A stretch of DNA of 64,000 bases from Brevibacillus reuszeri (GCF_002897295.1 NZ_BEXF01000027.1:24496-88495); one strand, 5' to 3'. Positions 8,608-18,464 are shown, counted from the stretch's first letter. Program-made: numbers and translations. The notes: generated by a model from the sequence alone, not told the origin.

Positions 8608-8874
8608 CTACATCACCCATAGCTTGATGACAATCAACGCGGCCAGACCTGGCAGGCGGAGAAAGCCTGCGAGCAAGGCCGTAACGGGGTTGATCGGGAT
8701 ATGAAAGCTGGCCAATTCACCAACCAGATTGGTAAAAAACAGAAGAATCGCACCAATTACTAGCTGCATGACCCCAAATCCAAGCCACCGGATTGGACCT
8801 GTAACAGACTTGCTTGCCGTTATCAGCAGTAAGATCCCGATAATGATTAGCGCTATGATCCACCCTGTAGACAT
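8608..8874 (-). CDS. bofA: Pro-sigma-K processing inhibitor BofA
   Basis: An 88-residue membrane protein with two or three hydrophobic segments and the C-terminal INPVTALLAGFLRLPGLAALI signature of BofA. In the mother cell BofA holds the SpoIVFB protease inactive, so pro-SigK is not cut until the forespore signals. It follows the yaaL-like gene and recR exactly as in B. subtilis. Confidence 0.93.
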   Translation of the reverse strand: MSTGWIIALIIIGILLLITASKSVTGPIRWLGFGVMQLVIGAILLFFTNLVGELASFHIPINPVTALLAGFLRLPGLAALIVIKLWVM

Positions 8875-8885
8875 GAGCTTCCCTC

Positions 8886-9116
8886 CTAGGCTTGCTTCCG
8901 ATACCGCTCTCGTTTCGCTTGCGCAAGAAGATACATATAGCGTTTTTCGGTTAGATGCAAATAGTAAATGACATCGTCCAAGCTACTATCCGGCTCACTG
9001 ATTTCTGCGAGATGGCGGGCATGCTGCCAATTCAAGCGTGCCTGATTCACCGCCACATCCAGTTCTTCTGCATCCCAAGCGATAACAACACTCGCCCTCT
9101 TCCTCCACCTGCTCAC
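8886..9116 (-). CDS. yaaL: YaaL family protein (DUF2508)
   Basis: A 76-residue, highly charged helical protein of the DUF2508/YaaL family, identified by length, composition (W-x-x-A...Y-x-H-L...A-K-R-E-R-Y) and its place directly upstream of bofA. Function is unknown. A CPBP protease gene and an SRPBCC gene separate it from recR here, whereas in B. subtilis recR and yaaL are adjacent. Confidence 0.8.
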   Translation of the reverse strand: MSRWRKRASVVIAWDAEELDVAVNQARLNWQHARHLAEISEPDSSLDDVIYYLHLTEKRYMYLLAQAKRERYRKQA

Positions 9117-9132
9117 CAGATAAGTTCCCCCT

Positions 9133-10107
9133 TTAGTTAAAGTAGTATAGAACCCCTGTCAGATTGTTTATTGCATGCAGCAATACGGCCCCCCAAATTG
9201 ATTGATACCGATGCCGGACAAATCCAAGTCCAAGTCCAATGACAAACAGTGGCACAAACAACGCGATATCAATATGCAACAGCGCGAACCAGAGACTGGT
9301 GAGCAAAATACCGAGAATAGCCCCCAAGCGACGTACTAAAAACGTTTGAACTACACCGCGAAACAGCACCTCCTCCGCAATCGGCACCAATATCCCGATA
9401 ACGACAAACGATGCGATAGACGCGAGCCAATCCGTGTCTTTCGCCTGCAAAATTTCATTCTCAATCTGTTGCTCCCGTTCGGAAGATAGAGACAGTCCAA
9501 AAAAGTCCGCCACCGGATTCGTAATCGCTACGTCTAACACCTTGGAAATGAAAAAAAACAGCACCACAAGCGCGATGATCATCTGTCCAAGCCGAACGGG
9601 GCGCGTCAGACCGATTTCTGCCCAACGACCTCGGAACCATAGTGGTATCAACAGCAGGAGAAACAATTGAAACGATGCAGATTCCAACGTCCCCCCAATC
9701 GTTCCCTCGGAAAAGATGGTACCCTCCAGAAAAAATCCGTACAAAAGCAGGACCCCGGTTTGAAAGGCATGCATCCAAGCCACTATGTGGATCACATCAT
9801 TTCCTGACAAATCCCGGTTTTCCCAGAGCCAAGAAGATTGGTTTCTTTCTCTCCATTGGGCGATGACAAATCCGATTGTGACGACAAAGCTACAAAACAC
9901 AACAGCCAAAATGAGGAGCGATACCCACATCGGCGGCTGGTCTGTTGTAGAAACAATCCATCGTCCGTCATTACCCAGCTGAAAACGAATCATGGTAAAC
10001 TCTGCTGCAAACATAAGCCAATATCCAATAAACAGCATGATCGCCCACGGAGTGGACTTTTGTCGCTGTACCTCTGTTCGCAGCAACAGTCCTGGTCCTG
10101 TCAACAT
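9133..10107 (-). CDS. CPBP family intramembrane glutamic endopeptidase
   Basis: A 324-residue polytopic membrane protein with about eight hydrophobic segments. The C-terminal third holds the CPBP/Abi signature: AEEVLFRG (EExxxR, near 245), FALLHI and HAINN (near 314), which supply the catalytic Glu and His. Such proteases process CAAX-like prenylated proteins or confer bacteriocin self-immunity in some bacteria. It is inserted between yaaL and recR together with the next gene. The substrate is unknown. Confidence 0.85.
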   Translation of the reverse strand: MLTGPGLLLRTEVQRQKSTPWAIMLFIGYWLMFAAEFTMIRFQLGNDGRWIVSTTDQPPMWVSLLILAVVFCSFVVTIGFVIAQWRERNQSSWLWENRDLSGNDVIHIVAWMHAFQTGVLLLYGFFLEGTIFSEGTIGGTLESASFQLFLLLLIPLWFRGRWAEIGLTRPVRLGQMIIALVVLFFFISKVLDVAITNPVADFFGLSLSSEREQQIENEILQAKDTDWLASIASFVVIGILVPIAEEVLFRGVVQTFLVRRLGAILGILLTSLWFALLHIDIALFVPLFVIGLGLGFVRHRYQSIWGAVLLHAINNLTGVLYYFN

Positions 10108-10177
10108 CTCCTCACGCTCCTACTCCCACTCTATGTCTCGTCCATTCAAAAAAGTCCGTTTGATTTGTCCACTTCAT

Positions 10178-10654
10178 TTATTGCCACCGAATATCTTTCG
10201 CCTGCGCTTCTGCCACACTCTGGATATACTCATTGCGCGTTCGTAAAAAATCGGTCATGTACTTTTCCAAGACAAGCCTATCGACAATTTTACCAAGCAG
10301 CCCAAAGGGAGAGGTGTAATCAAACGTGTCCAGCATCCGAGTCTGACTCTGTCCCAACGGAATAAATTCATGCTCATGTCGAAACCGCTTGAACGCTCCC
10401 GCCACCATCTCATCAACAAAATACCGTGGCTCTTCCATCTCGGTAATCTTGGCGGTCAAATTTTGCTTGATCCCAAAATGGATTGCTTCCCAGGTGACAG
10501 ACTCCCCTAGTTGAATCAATCCGCTCGTCACACCAGCGATCGCCCTTTCGCGGGTCTTCGCCGTAGACTCCATATGTAAATCAATGCTCCTCGCTGCATC
10601 AAAGCAGATTTGCTGCGGCGCATGAATCAGAAATTCCATGCGGATGACCGGCAT
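10178..10654 (-). CDS. SRPBCC family protein (START/polyketide-cyclase-like fold)
   Basis: A 158-residue protein whose start (RMEFLIHAPQQICFDAARSIDLH) and end (long helix LVLEKYMTDFLRTRNEYI) match the SRPBCC ligand-binding fold. These bind hydrophobic ligands, but no catalytic residues can be named. It lies between the CPBP gene and recR and has no counterpart in the B. subtilis arrangement. Confidence 0.75.
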   Translation of the reverse strand: MPVIRMEFLIHAPQQICFDAARSIDLHMESTAKTRERAIAGVTSGLIQLGESVTWEAIHFGIKQNLTAKITEMEEPRYFVDEMVAGAFKRFRHEHEFIPLGQSQTRMLDTFDYTSPFGLLGKIVDRLVLEKYMTDFLRTRNEYIQSVAEAQAKDIRWQ

Positions 10655-10721
10655 ATCGCTTCCCCCCTCGGCTTTCCAGCTTTATCTCGCTATCGAGTTT
10701 ACACTTTTCCAAAGAAAAATG

Positions 10722-10750
10722 AAAAAAGACAGGTATAAGAACCCTGTCTT
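10722..10750 (-). terminator. Terminator after recR
   Basis: AAGACAGG pairs with CCTGTCTT, followed on the minus strand by a run of six T. It closes the dnaX-ebfC-recR transcript. Confidence 0.8.
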
Positions 10751-10760
10751 CTCTTCGTTC

Positions 10761-11357
10761 CTATAGATCACGCCTGCCCTCGAGTGCCTTGGTCAGCGTT
10801 ACCTCATCCGCATATTCCAAATCTCCACCTACCGGCAATCCATGTGCAATGCGCGTAACACGAATCCCAAAAGGCTTGATGAGGCGGGATATGTACATTG
10901 CAGTGGCTTCGCCTTCGATGTTTGGGTTTGTTGCCAGGATGACTTCCTTTACCTGCTCGTCGCCCAGACGCTTTAACAAATCAGGAATCCGGATATCCTC
11001 CGGCCCTATCCCATCCATCGGAGAGATCGCACCGTGAAGTACGTGATAGTATCCTTCAAACTCCCTGGTTTTTTCCATGGCCACTACGTCTCTAGGCTCC
11101 TGTACAACACAAATAATCGATCCGTCCCTGCGTTTGTCGCGACAAATATGGCAAGGGTCCAAATCCGTAATGTTGTTGCACACAGAACAGTAGTGGAGCT
11201 GACGCTTGGCATTCACTAGCGCTTTCGCCAGATCCAGTACATCGTCTTCCTTCATATTGAGAACAAAGAAGGCAAGCCGCCCAGCGGTCTTGGGACCAAT
11301 GCCAGGCAGTTTCATAAATCCTTCAATTAGCTTCGACACCGGTTCTGGATAGAACAT
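10761..11357 (-). CDS. recR: Recombination protein RecR
   Basis: A 198-residue protein with the RecR layout: an N-terminal helix-hairpin-helix (LPGIGPKTAGRLAFFVL), a C4 zinc finger (CSVCNNITDLDPCHIC, near 57-72) and a Toprim domain (VVQEPRDVVAMEKT...). RecR loads RecA at gaps with RecO/RecF during repair. It is 39 bases downstream of ebfC, completing the dnaX-ebfC-recR cluster. Confidence 0.95.
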   Translation of the reverse strand: MFYPEPVSKLIEGFMKLPGIGPKTAGRLAFFVLNMKEDDVLDLAKALVNAKRQLHYCSVCNNITDLDPCHICRDKRRDGSIICVVQEPRDVVAMEKTREFEGYYHVLHGAISPMDGIGPEDIRIPDLLKRLGDEQVKEVILATNPNIEGEATAMYISRLIKPFGIRVTRIAHGLPVGGDLEYADEVTLTKALEGRRDL

Positions 11358-11396
11358 CGCGTATTACTCCTTTACCTGTCTACACACTCTACCTGA

Positions 11397-11717
11397 TTAA
11401 AACAGGCCTGGGATGTTCATGCCTCCAGTAAATTTGCCCATTTCTTTGCCTACCATCTCATCTGCCTTGCGCAGAGCGTCGTTGACAGCAGTCAAAACGA
11501 GGTCTTGCAGCATTTCTACGTCCTCAGGGTCTACTACCTCTGGCTTGATCACGATATCTTTAATTTGCTTGTGACCATCTGCTTTCACAAGTACTGCCCC
11601 GCCACCTGCGGAACCTTCTACGATTTTATCCTTCAAGCCCTCTTGCGCTTTTTGCATTTCTTCTTGCATCTTTTTCACTTGCTTCATCATTTGTTGCATT
11701 TGCTGCATGTTTTTCAT
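11397..11717 (-). CDS. ebfC: Nucleoid-associated protein, YbaB/EbfC family (YaaK)
   Basis: A 106-residue protein. The N-terminal M/Q/K-rich helix (KNMQQMQQMMKQVKKMQEEM) and the central G-rich hairpin SAGGGAVLVKADG are diagnostic of the YbaB/EbfC DNA-binding dimer. It lies between dnaX and recR, as in most bacteria. Confidence 0.93.
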   Translation of the reverse strand: MKNMQQMQQMMKQVKKMQEEMQKAQEGLKDKIVEGSAGGGAVLVKADGHKQIKDIVIKPEVVDPEDVEMLQDLVLTAVNDALRKADEMVGKEMGKFTGGMNIPGLF

Positions 11718-11749
11718 TGGGGTGTTCCTCCCTTATTGTTGTTACGGAT

Positions 11750-13456
11750 TTAGTCTTTTACTTCCACAAGCCCTTCGCCAACGAGCTTTATTGCCTCAGC
11801 TAAAAAGGGGTCCTGGCCGTCATCGGCAGATTCATCCTTTTGCCCTATCTGCTCATCTACGCCTTGCCATTCTTCTTCCATGACGGATAAAAGCTGCAAG
11901 GGCCTGCCCAGCGCATTTGACATGACACGCTCAACTACGCCCCGAAGCTCAGGCTCCATGGTTTTGTCACAGTGGATCGGGCTTTTAAAGGTGACCACGA
12001 CAGCGTCGCTGCCAGCAGCAACTGGCTGACCATTTACGAGCCATGCTTGGTACTGGATCTTGACCTTTTTTAAATCCGTCAAAATCTGGCTCCATTGTCC
12101 ACGTACCTGTCTCGTAAGGTTCTCATCGAGCGTCTTGGCTACTTCCCGTACCCGGTTAATTGGTGTACGAGAGCCGCCACCAGCTGCCGCAATACGTCTT
12201 GGCTCGACCTTTCGGGGTTCTTCTGCATTTGGTTGACCTGGGATCACTACCTGTCCCTGCAGCACTTGCGCCAATCTTTCTTCCAATACACGTATACGAT
12301 TGGACATGCCGGACAGTTCCTCATTGTTCATCGGAGCAGCATCCTCTGCAGCTGCCCCCCCGCTTTGAGTCGCGGAAGGCTGACACATTTTAACCAGTGT
12401 CAGCTCCACTAAAACGCGAGCATACGTTGACCATTTTAACTGGGCAAGCGCTGCATTGCACATCTCAATCGTCGCATACAGATCAGGCAGCGTATAAAGC
12501 TTTGCCACTTCAGCGAACTGATCGTCTATCATTGTCCGCTCCACGATCTCTTCGAGCTGAGGAGCCGTCTTCAGTAGAAGCATATCGCGGTAGTAGTAGA
12601 GAAAATCATGTAAGAATTGCTCAGGGTCCTTGCCCTGTACCATCACCTGGTCAAACTGTTCCATGACCTGAGCTACATCGCGATGGACAATATGGTGGGC
12701 GAGGACGGAAAAGTAGGTTTGGGCCACCGTTCCGGTTATTTGCATGATATCACTTGCCCGAACCTCATCCTTGCTGTAGCTGATTGCCTGGTCCAAGAGG
12801 CTCAGTGCGTCACGCGCACCGCCTTCTGCCATTTTCGCAACCAGCTGCAAAGCCTGCTCCTCTACTCGCACTCCCTGCGACTCACAAATCTTCTGAAGAA
12901 GATTAACCATTACCTTTAAAGGAATCCGGTGAAAATCAAATCGCTGGCAACGAGAAATGATCGTTGCGGGCAGCTTATGCGGCTCTGTAGTCGCCAAAAT
13001 AAAAATGACGTGTGACGGTGGCTCCTCCAGCGTTTTTAACAAAGCATTGAATGCCTCCGTCGTCAGCATATGCACCTCGTCAATGATGTACACCTTGTAC
13101 CTGACGTCGCTAGGGGCAAATTTCACTTTGTCACGGATGTCACGGATTTCTTCGACCCCACGGTTAGACGCGGCGTCAATCTCCAGCACATCGGTCACGG
13201 AACCATTGGAGATTGCTTTGCATGTTTCGCATTGATTACACGGCTCGCCGTCTATCGGCTGCTCGCAGTTGACTGCTTTGGCCATGATCTTGGCCGCGCT
13301 CGTCTTACCCGTACCACGGGGACCGTTGAACAAATAGGCGTGGGACAGCCTGCTTTCGCGTAAGGCATTACGCAAAGTAATCGTCACATGTTCTTGTCCG
13401 ACTACATCCTGAAACGTCTGTGGTCGATATACGCGATATAGCGCGGTATAAGCCAT
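11750..13456 (-). CDS. dnaX: DNA polymerase III subunits gamma/tau
   Basis: The clamp-loader ATPase, 568 residues from the ATG of MAYTALYRVYRPQ; an upstream in-frame start adds 13 unlikely residues. It has Walker A GPRGTGKTS, a zinc module (CEQPIDGEPCNQCETC), Walker B-like IIDEVHML and sensor LATTEPHKL with SRCQRF, followed by a long C-terminal tau domain that contacts polymerase and helicase. No internal frameshift slippery site was looked for systematically. The SRP RNA gene lies upstream as in Bacillus, but a sensor-kinase gene is inserted between them. Confidence 0.94.
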   Translation of the reverse strand: MAYTALYRVYRPQTFQDVVGQEHVTITLRNALRESRLSHAYLFNGPRGTGKTSAAKIMAKAVNCEQPIDGEPCNQCETCKAISNGSVTDVLEIDAASNRGVEEIRDIRDKVKFAPSDVRYKVYIIDEVHMLTTEAFNALLKTLEEPPSHVIFILATTEPHKLPATIISRCQRFDFHRIPLKVMVNLLQKICESQGVRVEEQALQLVAKMAEGGARDALSLLDQAISYSKDEVRASDIMQITGTVAQTYFSVLAHHIVHRDVAQVMEQFDQVMVQGKDPEQFLHDFLYYYRDMLLLKTAPQLEEIVERTMIDDQFAEVAKLYTLPDLYATIEMCNAALAQLKWSTYARVLVELTLVKMCQPSATQSGGAAAEDAAPMNNEELSGMSNRIRVLEERLAQVLQGQVVIPGQPNAEEPRKVEPRRIAAAGGGSRTPINRVREVAKTLDENLTRQVRGQWSQILTDLKKVKIQYQAWLVNGQPVAAGSDAVVVTFKSPIHCDKTMEPELRGVVERVMSNALGRPLQLLSVMEEEWQGVDEQIGQKDESADDGQDPFLAEAIKLVGEGLVEVKD

Positions 13457-13535
13457 GTTCGTGTGACACTCCCCATCTGCACAGTCCTCTTCCATATTCT
13501 ATTTATTATACACTATCGAGGTGGTTCGTACAAAG

Positions 13536-13570
13536 AAAACGCCCCATCACATGTGTGCGGGACGCTTCTG
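13536..13570 (-). terminator. Terminator after the PAS kinase gene
   Basis: On the minus strand AAGCGTCCCGCAC can fold back on GTGATGGGGCGTT, followed by TTCTTT. It separates the kinase from dnaX. Confidence 0.6.
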
Positions 13571-13583
13571 GTACATGCTGTTA

Positions 13584-15011
13584 TTACAGATACGGCAGCA
13601 TAATGTGAAAGGTTGTTCCGTATCCCTTTGACGAGACACGAATCTGTCCACCGATGTCGTGGATAATTTTTTGACAGACAGACAATCCAAGCCCTGTCCC
13701 TTCTTCTTTTGTCGTAAAAAATGGATCGAAAATCTTGTCGATGATGTACAGCGGAATACCAGGTCCCGTATCGTGAATATCGATGCTCACCCGATCGCCA
13801 TCCTGATCGATATGGTGAGAAATCTGGAGTGTCCCCTGTTCTCCCATCGCCTCAATCCCATTTTTACAGATGTTGATAAATACTTGCTTTAACAGCTCTG
13901 TGTCTCCAACCACCATCGGCATCTTCCCTTGCGAGGTAAAGCGAACATCAATCCCGTACAGAAGTGCCTGTGATTCGACAATGGGCAGAATTTCGACAAA
14001 GACGGTGTTGAGATCCACCATGCAGTATTGAATATCACGAGGCTTGCTCAAGAGTAAAAATTCGCTGACGAGCGAATTGATCCGGTTAATCTCGGTCAGC
14101 ATGATTTCGGTATATGTTTTTTCCCGATCCATGCCACTGTCACTGAATGACTTTAAGAACATTTGCAAAAATCCTTTGATAGATGTGAGCGGATTCCGGA
14201 TTTCGTGGGCAGTGCCTGCAGCAATTTGTCCAATCATAGCTAGGCGTTCATTCCGCTCGATCTTTTGCTCAAAGGATCGCAAATTGGTGATATCCTTAAA
14301 AAGGACAAACGCGCCGACGGTTTTGCCAGATTCGTCCTGCAATGTACTCGCATCCACAATCAGTTCATAGCGCTGGTTGTCGTTTGTCCATGAAGTAGCG
14401 ATATTTTGTAGCTTTACGCCTTCCAATAGCTCTTTTTTGATCAGACGATGTTGTTCGGGTATGCCTGAAAAGACTTGGTCCACATGCTTGTTTATCACAT
14501 TCAGCCTATCCATGCCAAGCAGTTTGCATGCTGTCTGACTGGCTTCGATGATGTGGGCATGCTCATCTAAGATGAACAAGCCCAGACTTGTATCATGAGT
14601 AAGCTTTCCCAGCAGACGCTCAGACAGCGATTGATCGGTTTCCTTCACCAATTGACATAAATGAATGAGATACAGCTCCTGTTCTTCTTGCCTAAGTATC
14701 ATCACAGGAGTTTTTCTGCTTCTTCCTTGTTTATCACGCCATTCAATCTCGACGTTTGAACCTGATTCTGCCTCTCTGTGCAGAAGTTCCTCATACAGTT
14801 GTTCCGCTGAGCCTTGATAAGGAAGGATCGTCTGAAACGGTTGTTTCACAAGTTGATCACGTGAATATCCGGTTACACGAAGCAGTTGTTCGTTGACTTC
14901 CACGATACTACCCGCTTGATTCACCAATAAAACGGCAGTAGGCAGTTGATGCATGAACCGCTGCAATCGTCCGGACGAGCCTACGAGATGTAACGAAAAA
15001 GATGCACTCAC
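13584..15011 (-). CDS. PAS-domain sensor histidine kinase (sporulation-kinase-like)
   Basis: A soluble 475-residue kinase starting at GTG (15011), which has GGGGGG seven bases upstream; the in-frame extension above it is not needed. Two PAS domains (about residues 15-115 and 135-245) precede the H-box GTAHEIRNPLTS, then the N-box NICKNGIEAM, G1 DTGPGIP and G2 GTGLGLSV. With no membrane segment it resembles cytosolic phosphorelay kinases such as KinA/KinE. No response regulator is adjacent, which fits an orphan Spo0F-directed kinase. The partner is inferred only. Confidence 0.85.
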   Translation of the reverse strand: MSASFSLHLVGSSGRLQRFMHQLPTAVLLVNQAGSIVEVNEQLLRVTGYSRDQLVKQPFQTILPYQGSAEQLYEELLHREAESGSNVEIEWRDKQGRSRKTPVMILRQEEQELYLIHLCQLVKETDQSLSERLLGKLTHDTSLGLFILDEHAHIIEASQTACKLLGMDRLNVINKHVDQVFSGIPEQHRLIKKELLEGVKLQNIATSWTNDNQRYELIVDASTLQDESGKTVGAFVLFKDITNLRSFEQKIERNERLAMIGQIAAGTAHEIRNPLTSIKGFLQMFLKSFSDSGMDREKTYTEIMLTEINRINSLVSEFLLLSKPRDIQYCMVDLNTVFVEILPIVESQALLYGIDVRFTSQGKMPMVVGDTELLKQVFINICKNGIEAMGEQGTLQISHHIDQDGDRVSIDIHDTGPGIPLYIIDKIFDPFFTTKEEGTGLGLSVCQKIIHDIGGQIRVSSKGYGTTFHIMLPYL

Positions 15012-15260
15012 AGCTTGTCCCCCCTGGCCTATGACGTACTTTAAATGTGAAACCACATAGATGTGAATACTTCTACCATAATGAAAATTTCGTGAAAAAG
15101 TGCGCAAAACCTGCCCTTACAAGACTATAAACACGTGGAAATGTTTCGCTAGTTATCGCCAAAAATCAACAAAAAATGATTTAGCTCGATTAATATTCTT
15201 CGCTTTATCAGACGTATTGGCACAGTTCAATGTTTCCAATTTTTGTTGTGCGAGCAAATA

Positions 15261-15296
15261 AAAAATAGCATGCTCCCATTAGGAAACATGCTATTT
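15261..15296 (-). terminator. Terminator of the SRP RNA gene
   Basis: AAATAGCATG and CATGCTATTT form a perfect 10-bp stem. On the minus strand it ends in a T run, about 15 bases beyond the predicted 3' end of the SRP RNA. Confidence 0.88.
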
Positions 15297-15311
15297 ACAC
15301 ATTCGTATAGA

Positions 15312-15582
15312 AGTACCGTGCACCTATCTTCGATAATTCTCATCCAAGCGTTACTTATGGTAGCAGCTCAGAACAGGCTACCCTGCGGCACACGCGATGA
15401 TCCACTTATGGCTGCTTCCTTCCGGACCTGACCAGGTTCATGGGTTCGCGTTGCACAGGACCCGCTCCTCAACACCGCCGCCATAAGGCAGCCTCACATA
15501 AGAAAACCTAGGATAGGAATTCAACCCTGCTATTGCGGATTGCAGGTTACAGGGCACCGCAACCTCCCCGTCTAGCACGGTA
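15312..15582 (-). ncRNA. ffs: Signal recognition particle RNA, long Bacillus type (scRNA)
   Basis: About 271 bases on the minus strand. The domain IV hairpin is unmistakable (AGGTCCGGAAGGAAGCAGCC, near 15407-15429 on the complement). The 5' Alu part carries GACGGGGAGGTTGCGGTGCC and CCCTGTAACC, matching the long SRP RNA of spore formers. The 5' CCGTGC and 3' GCACGG ends are complementary and set the boundaries. It scaffolds Ffh for co-translational targeting to the membrane. In Bacillus it also lies just upstream of dnaX. Ends are accurate to a few bases only. Confidence 0.93.
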
Positions 15583-15683
15583 GAATTAGAATACCAAAGA
15601 TATGAAACGATAGCAAGGCGAAAACGCATCCAATGGAGGGAAAAGCATCCTGCACCCCACGGTTACAGTCTTCAGCCTCTACT

Positions 15684-17372
15684 TCAATCTCGCTGCTTTA
15701 CCTGGAACGCGCCTTTGTCATACGCTTGCTGAAATACCTTGACGATTTTCGGATCAAACTGTGATTGAGATCCGCGTAAAATTTCTTCGTAGGCTTCAGT
15801 AGCAGTCATTGCCTTTCGATAAGAACGTGTAGACGTCATCGCATCAAACGTATCAGCAACAGCAAGAATACGGCCGATCAGGGGAATTTCTTCTCCCTTT
15901 AAGCGGTCTGGATAGCCTTGTCCATCCCAGCGCTCATGGTGGTGTCTGACACCGGGACTGACATGAGCCAGGCTCTCGATCTGTTCTACGATGTCGGCGC
16001 CTATCGAGGAATGCTGCTTCATACGCTCATACTCCTCTTCTGTCAGTCTCCCGTTTTTCAGGAGAACATCATCAGGGATCGCCACTTTTCCGATATCATG
16101 CATCAAGCTGGCATAGCGGAGATCATCACGCGAAAACGTTTGGCAATCCATCGGGTCCATATGATCATAAATAATGAGTGCGTAATGGGTGACCCGCTCC
16201 GTATGTCCTGCTGTGTAAGGGTCCTTCATTTCTACTGCTAGATAAAAGCTGCTTACGATTTGGTCCAATTCTTTTTGCAAATATTCTCGCTCACGGCCAA
16301 TCAGAAAGTGCAGCTGTTCTGCCATTTGATTAAATTTTCGCTCCAGCAGCGTTATTTCTTCCATCCCATGAATCGGAACACGTACAGAAAAGTCACCCTT
16401 CAATAATACATCTGTTGCCTGTACCAACGTATAAATCGGCTTGCTTACCCAACGGGAAAGTCTGTGGGCCACATATGCGGAAAACCCAACAATTAAAAAA
16501 ATGGTACAAAGCAAAATGAGGTGAAGACGATCTAAACGGTTAGTAATATCATCTCCCGGCAGCCACTCTACGTACACGTTGCCACTGGTTGGAGAAACCT
16601 GAAGGTAAGCGTATACAAGCCTACCGTTTTCACGAAAGGAAAAAACTTCTCCCTCTGGGGACGTTTTCAGTGATCTGCTCAAGTTGTCGTATTCAGACAG
16701 ATCTTGAACTTGTTTTCCCAGCTTGGCTTGGTCCGAATGAATTATAATTTTTCCAGTAGGTGAGAGTACCATCAGTTCTTTATGCGTATGTAATATGTTT
16801 GATTTGAGCCAGTTAGCTAATAAATCCAATTTAATCTCCACTAACAACATTCCTACGGGTTTCCCTTCGTTGTTTCTTACTCGCTGGGAAACAAACATCG
16901 ATTTTTGGCTACTTACCTGATCCAATCGGCTGTACAGCCATACTTGACTGTCTTTGAGACCGATATCCTCCTGACTCAGCCAAAATGGACGATGACTATT
17001 TCTATCCCATCCCAGCTCCTCCCGCATCGAAAAAGTACGGAGATCGTCTCGTAGCAAGTGAATGTTCCCTACGGCCTCATGAGAATGGGCAAAATGTAAA
17101 AAGACGCTTCTCAGCGAGCTCACGTCTGAGAGGCTATCTGCAACCTTTAAAACGGGATCAACAGCGAGAAGGCTGGTTTCCTTTTGCATGTCCCGAAAAA
17201 AGAAGGTCAGCTTTTCATCAATCAGGTTTAAATGCGTTCCTATGCTTGTTTCATATTGTCCATATACCGCCTCTTGCGCTTCTTTGTAGAAGAGAAAGCA
17301 AATAAACAAAATCGGGAGCAGGCTAAGCAACAGGAATGTTGCGAATAATCGGTCTTTTAGTTTTAATAGCAC
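15684..17372 (-). CDS. HD-GYP domain protein with extracellular sensor and HAMP
   Basis: A 562-residue membrane protein, started at GTG 17372 because GGGGGAG sits four bases upstream. It has one hydrophobic segment near the N-terminus (FATFLLLSLLPILFICFLFY), a Cache-like outer domain of about 220 residues, a second membrane segment (LILLCTIFLIVGFSAYVAH), HAMP, and an HD-GYP domain: LMHDIGKVAIP, then HHERWDGQGYP. HD-GYP proteins hydrolyse cyclic di-GMP. All visible metal and GYP residues are intact, so activity is likely. The signal sensed is unknown. It is monocistronic. Confidence 0.88.
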   Translation of the reverse strand: MLLKLKDRLFATFLLLSLLPILFICFLFYKEAQEAVYGQYETSIGTHLNLIDEKLTFFFRDMQKETSLLAVDPVLKVADSLSDVSSLRSVFLHFAHSHEAVGNIHLLRDDLRTFSMREELGWDRNSHRPFWLSQEDIGLKDSQVWLYSRLDQVSSQKSMFVSQRVRNNEGKPVGMLLVEIKLDLLANWLKSNILHTHKELMVLSPTGKIIIHSDQAKLGKQVQDLSEYDNLSRSLKTSPEGEVFSFRENGRLVYAYLQVSPTSGNVYVEWLPGDDITNRLDRLHLILLCTIFLIVGFSAYVAHRLSRWVSKPIYTLVQATDVLLKGDFSVRVPIHGMEEITLLERKFNQMAEQLHFLIGREREYLQKELDQIVSSFYLAVEMKDPYTAGHTERVTHYALIIYDHMDPMDCQTFSRDDLRYASLMHDIGKVAIPDDVLLKNGRLTEEEYERMKQHSSIGADIVEQIESLAHVSPGVRHHHERWDGQGYPDRLKGEEIPLIGRILAVADTFDAMTSTRSYRKAMTATEAYEEILRGSQSQFDPKIVKVFQQAYDKGAFQVKQRD

Positions 17373-17573
17373 TAGTCTCCCCCTTCCTTTTCGCGCTGCA
17401 GGGATTAAAGAAGTAACAGATGCAATCACGTGTCACTTCCCTATTTCCGCGCTAAAAGAAAAGGTAAACCTCTGTTTTTATCAGCCATGTTTTTTTTGGA
17501 TACATAGACAAACATAAGAACGCGTATTATCCTAGCTAAGACAAAAAATGCTGTATGTAAGGAGATACATGAT

Positions 17574-18464
17574 ATGAGATACATACTACTGGTCTTTTTA
17601 GGGGCATGCAGCTACGGAATTTTATCGACCATCGTAAAACTCGCCTATGCGCAAGGGTACTCTCCAGCAGAAGTGATTGGCGGTCAGATGTTTTTCGGTT
17701 TTTTGCTTACCTGGCTTCCCGCTCTCTTCTTTTTGCGGACCAAGCCAAATGGACGGCAACTGCTTCTGCTTGTGGCAGTAGGTTTGGCCGTCGGCTCTAC
17801 GGGCGTTTTCTATTACAATGCGTTGCAGTATATACCCGCTTCCATCGCCATTGTCCTGTTATTCCAATTTACATGGATGGGTGTCCTGGCAGAAGCGGTG
17901 ATTTCCCGCCAGCTTCCCAACAAACAAACGCTGCTCTCCCTCGGACTGCTGCTAGTCGGCACCATCTTGGCAGGTGGCTTGCTGGAAACGGGAGGTCTGG
18001 CACAGTTTACCTTCATCGGTGTCATTTTCGGATTACTGGCTGCTGTTGCTTACACATTATTTATCCTCTTCAGTGGAAAAGCGGCGGTCACCGTAAACCC
18101 ATGGATTCGCAGCTCAGGCATGGCGACTGGGTCATTCTTACTCGTTGCATGCATTTATCCACCCGTGTTTATTTGGAACGGTGTTTTGTTGGATGGACTT
18201 TTCCCCTACGTGTTCTTGCTTGCCTTTTTTGGCATTCTCATTCCGACCGTTTGCTTCAATTTTGGTGTCCCTCACACAGGTCCAGGAATGGCTGCCATTT
18301 TAGGTGCTGCCGAGCTGCCTATGGCCGTTTTTTCTTCGTTCATCATTCTGCATGAATCCGTTTCTCTGTTGCAAGTCACTGGCGTCATCATTATTTTGAT
18401 CGGAATTATCTTGCCCGAGCTCATGCGCAAGCGAGGAAAACGACAAAAACCGTCGCTTTCCTGA
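17574..18464 (+). CDS. EamA/DMT family transporter
   Basis: A 296-residue protein with ten hydrophobic segments and the internal twofold repeat of the drug/metabolite transporter superfamily; GSTGVFYYNALQYIPASIAIVLLF is a typical EamA repeat signature. AAGGAGATACATG provides the ribosome site. Substrate unknown (amino acids or other metabolites are usual). It converges with another EamA gene 13 bases away on the other strand. Confidence 0.88.
   Translation: MRYILLVFLGACSYGILSTIVKLAYAQGYSPAEVIGGQMFFGFLLTWLPALFFLRTKPNGRQLLLLVAVGLAVGSTGVFYYNALQYIPASIAIVLLFQFTWMGVLAEAVISRQLPNKQTLLSLGLLLVGTILAGGLLETGGLAQFTFIGVIFGLLAAVAYTLFILFSGKAAVTVNPWIRSSGMATGSFLLVACIYPPVFIWNGVLLDGLFPYVFLLAFFGILIPTVCFNFGVPHTGPGMAAILGAAELPMAVFSSFIILHESVSLLQVTGVIIILIGIILPELMRKRGKRQKPSLS

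Noticed and set aside
13457..13495. Thirteen-codon upstream extension of dnaX
   Set aside because: DnaX proteins begin at the YxALYRxxRP segment; the extension is not like the family.
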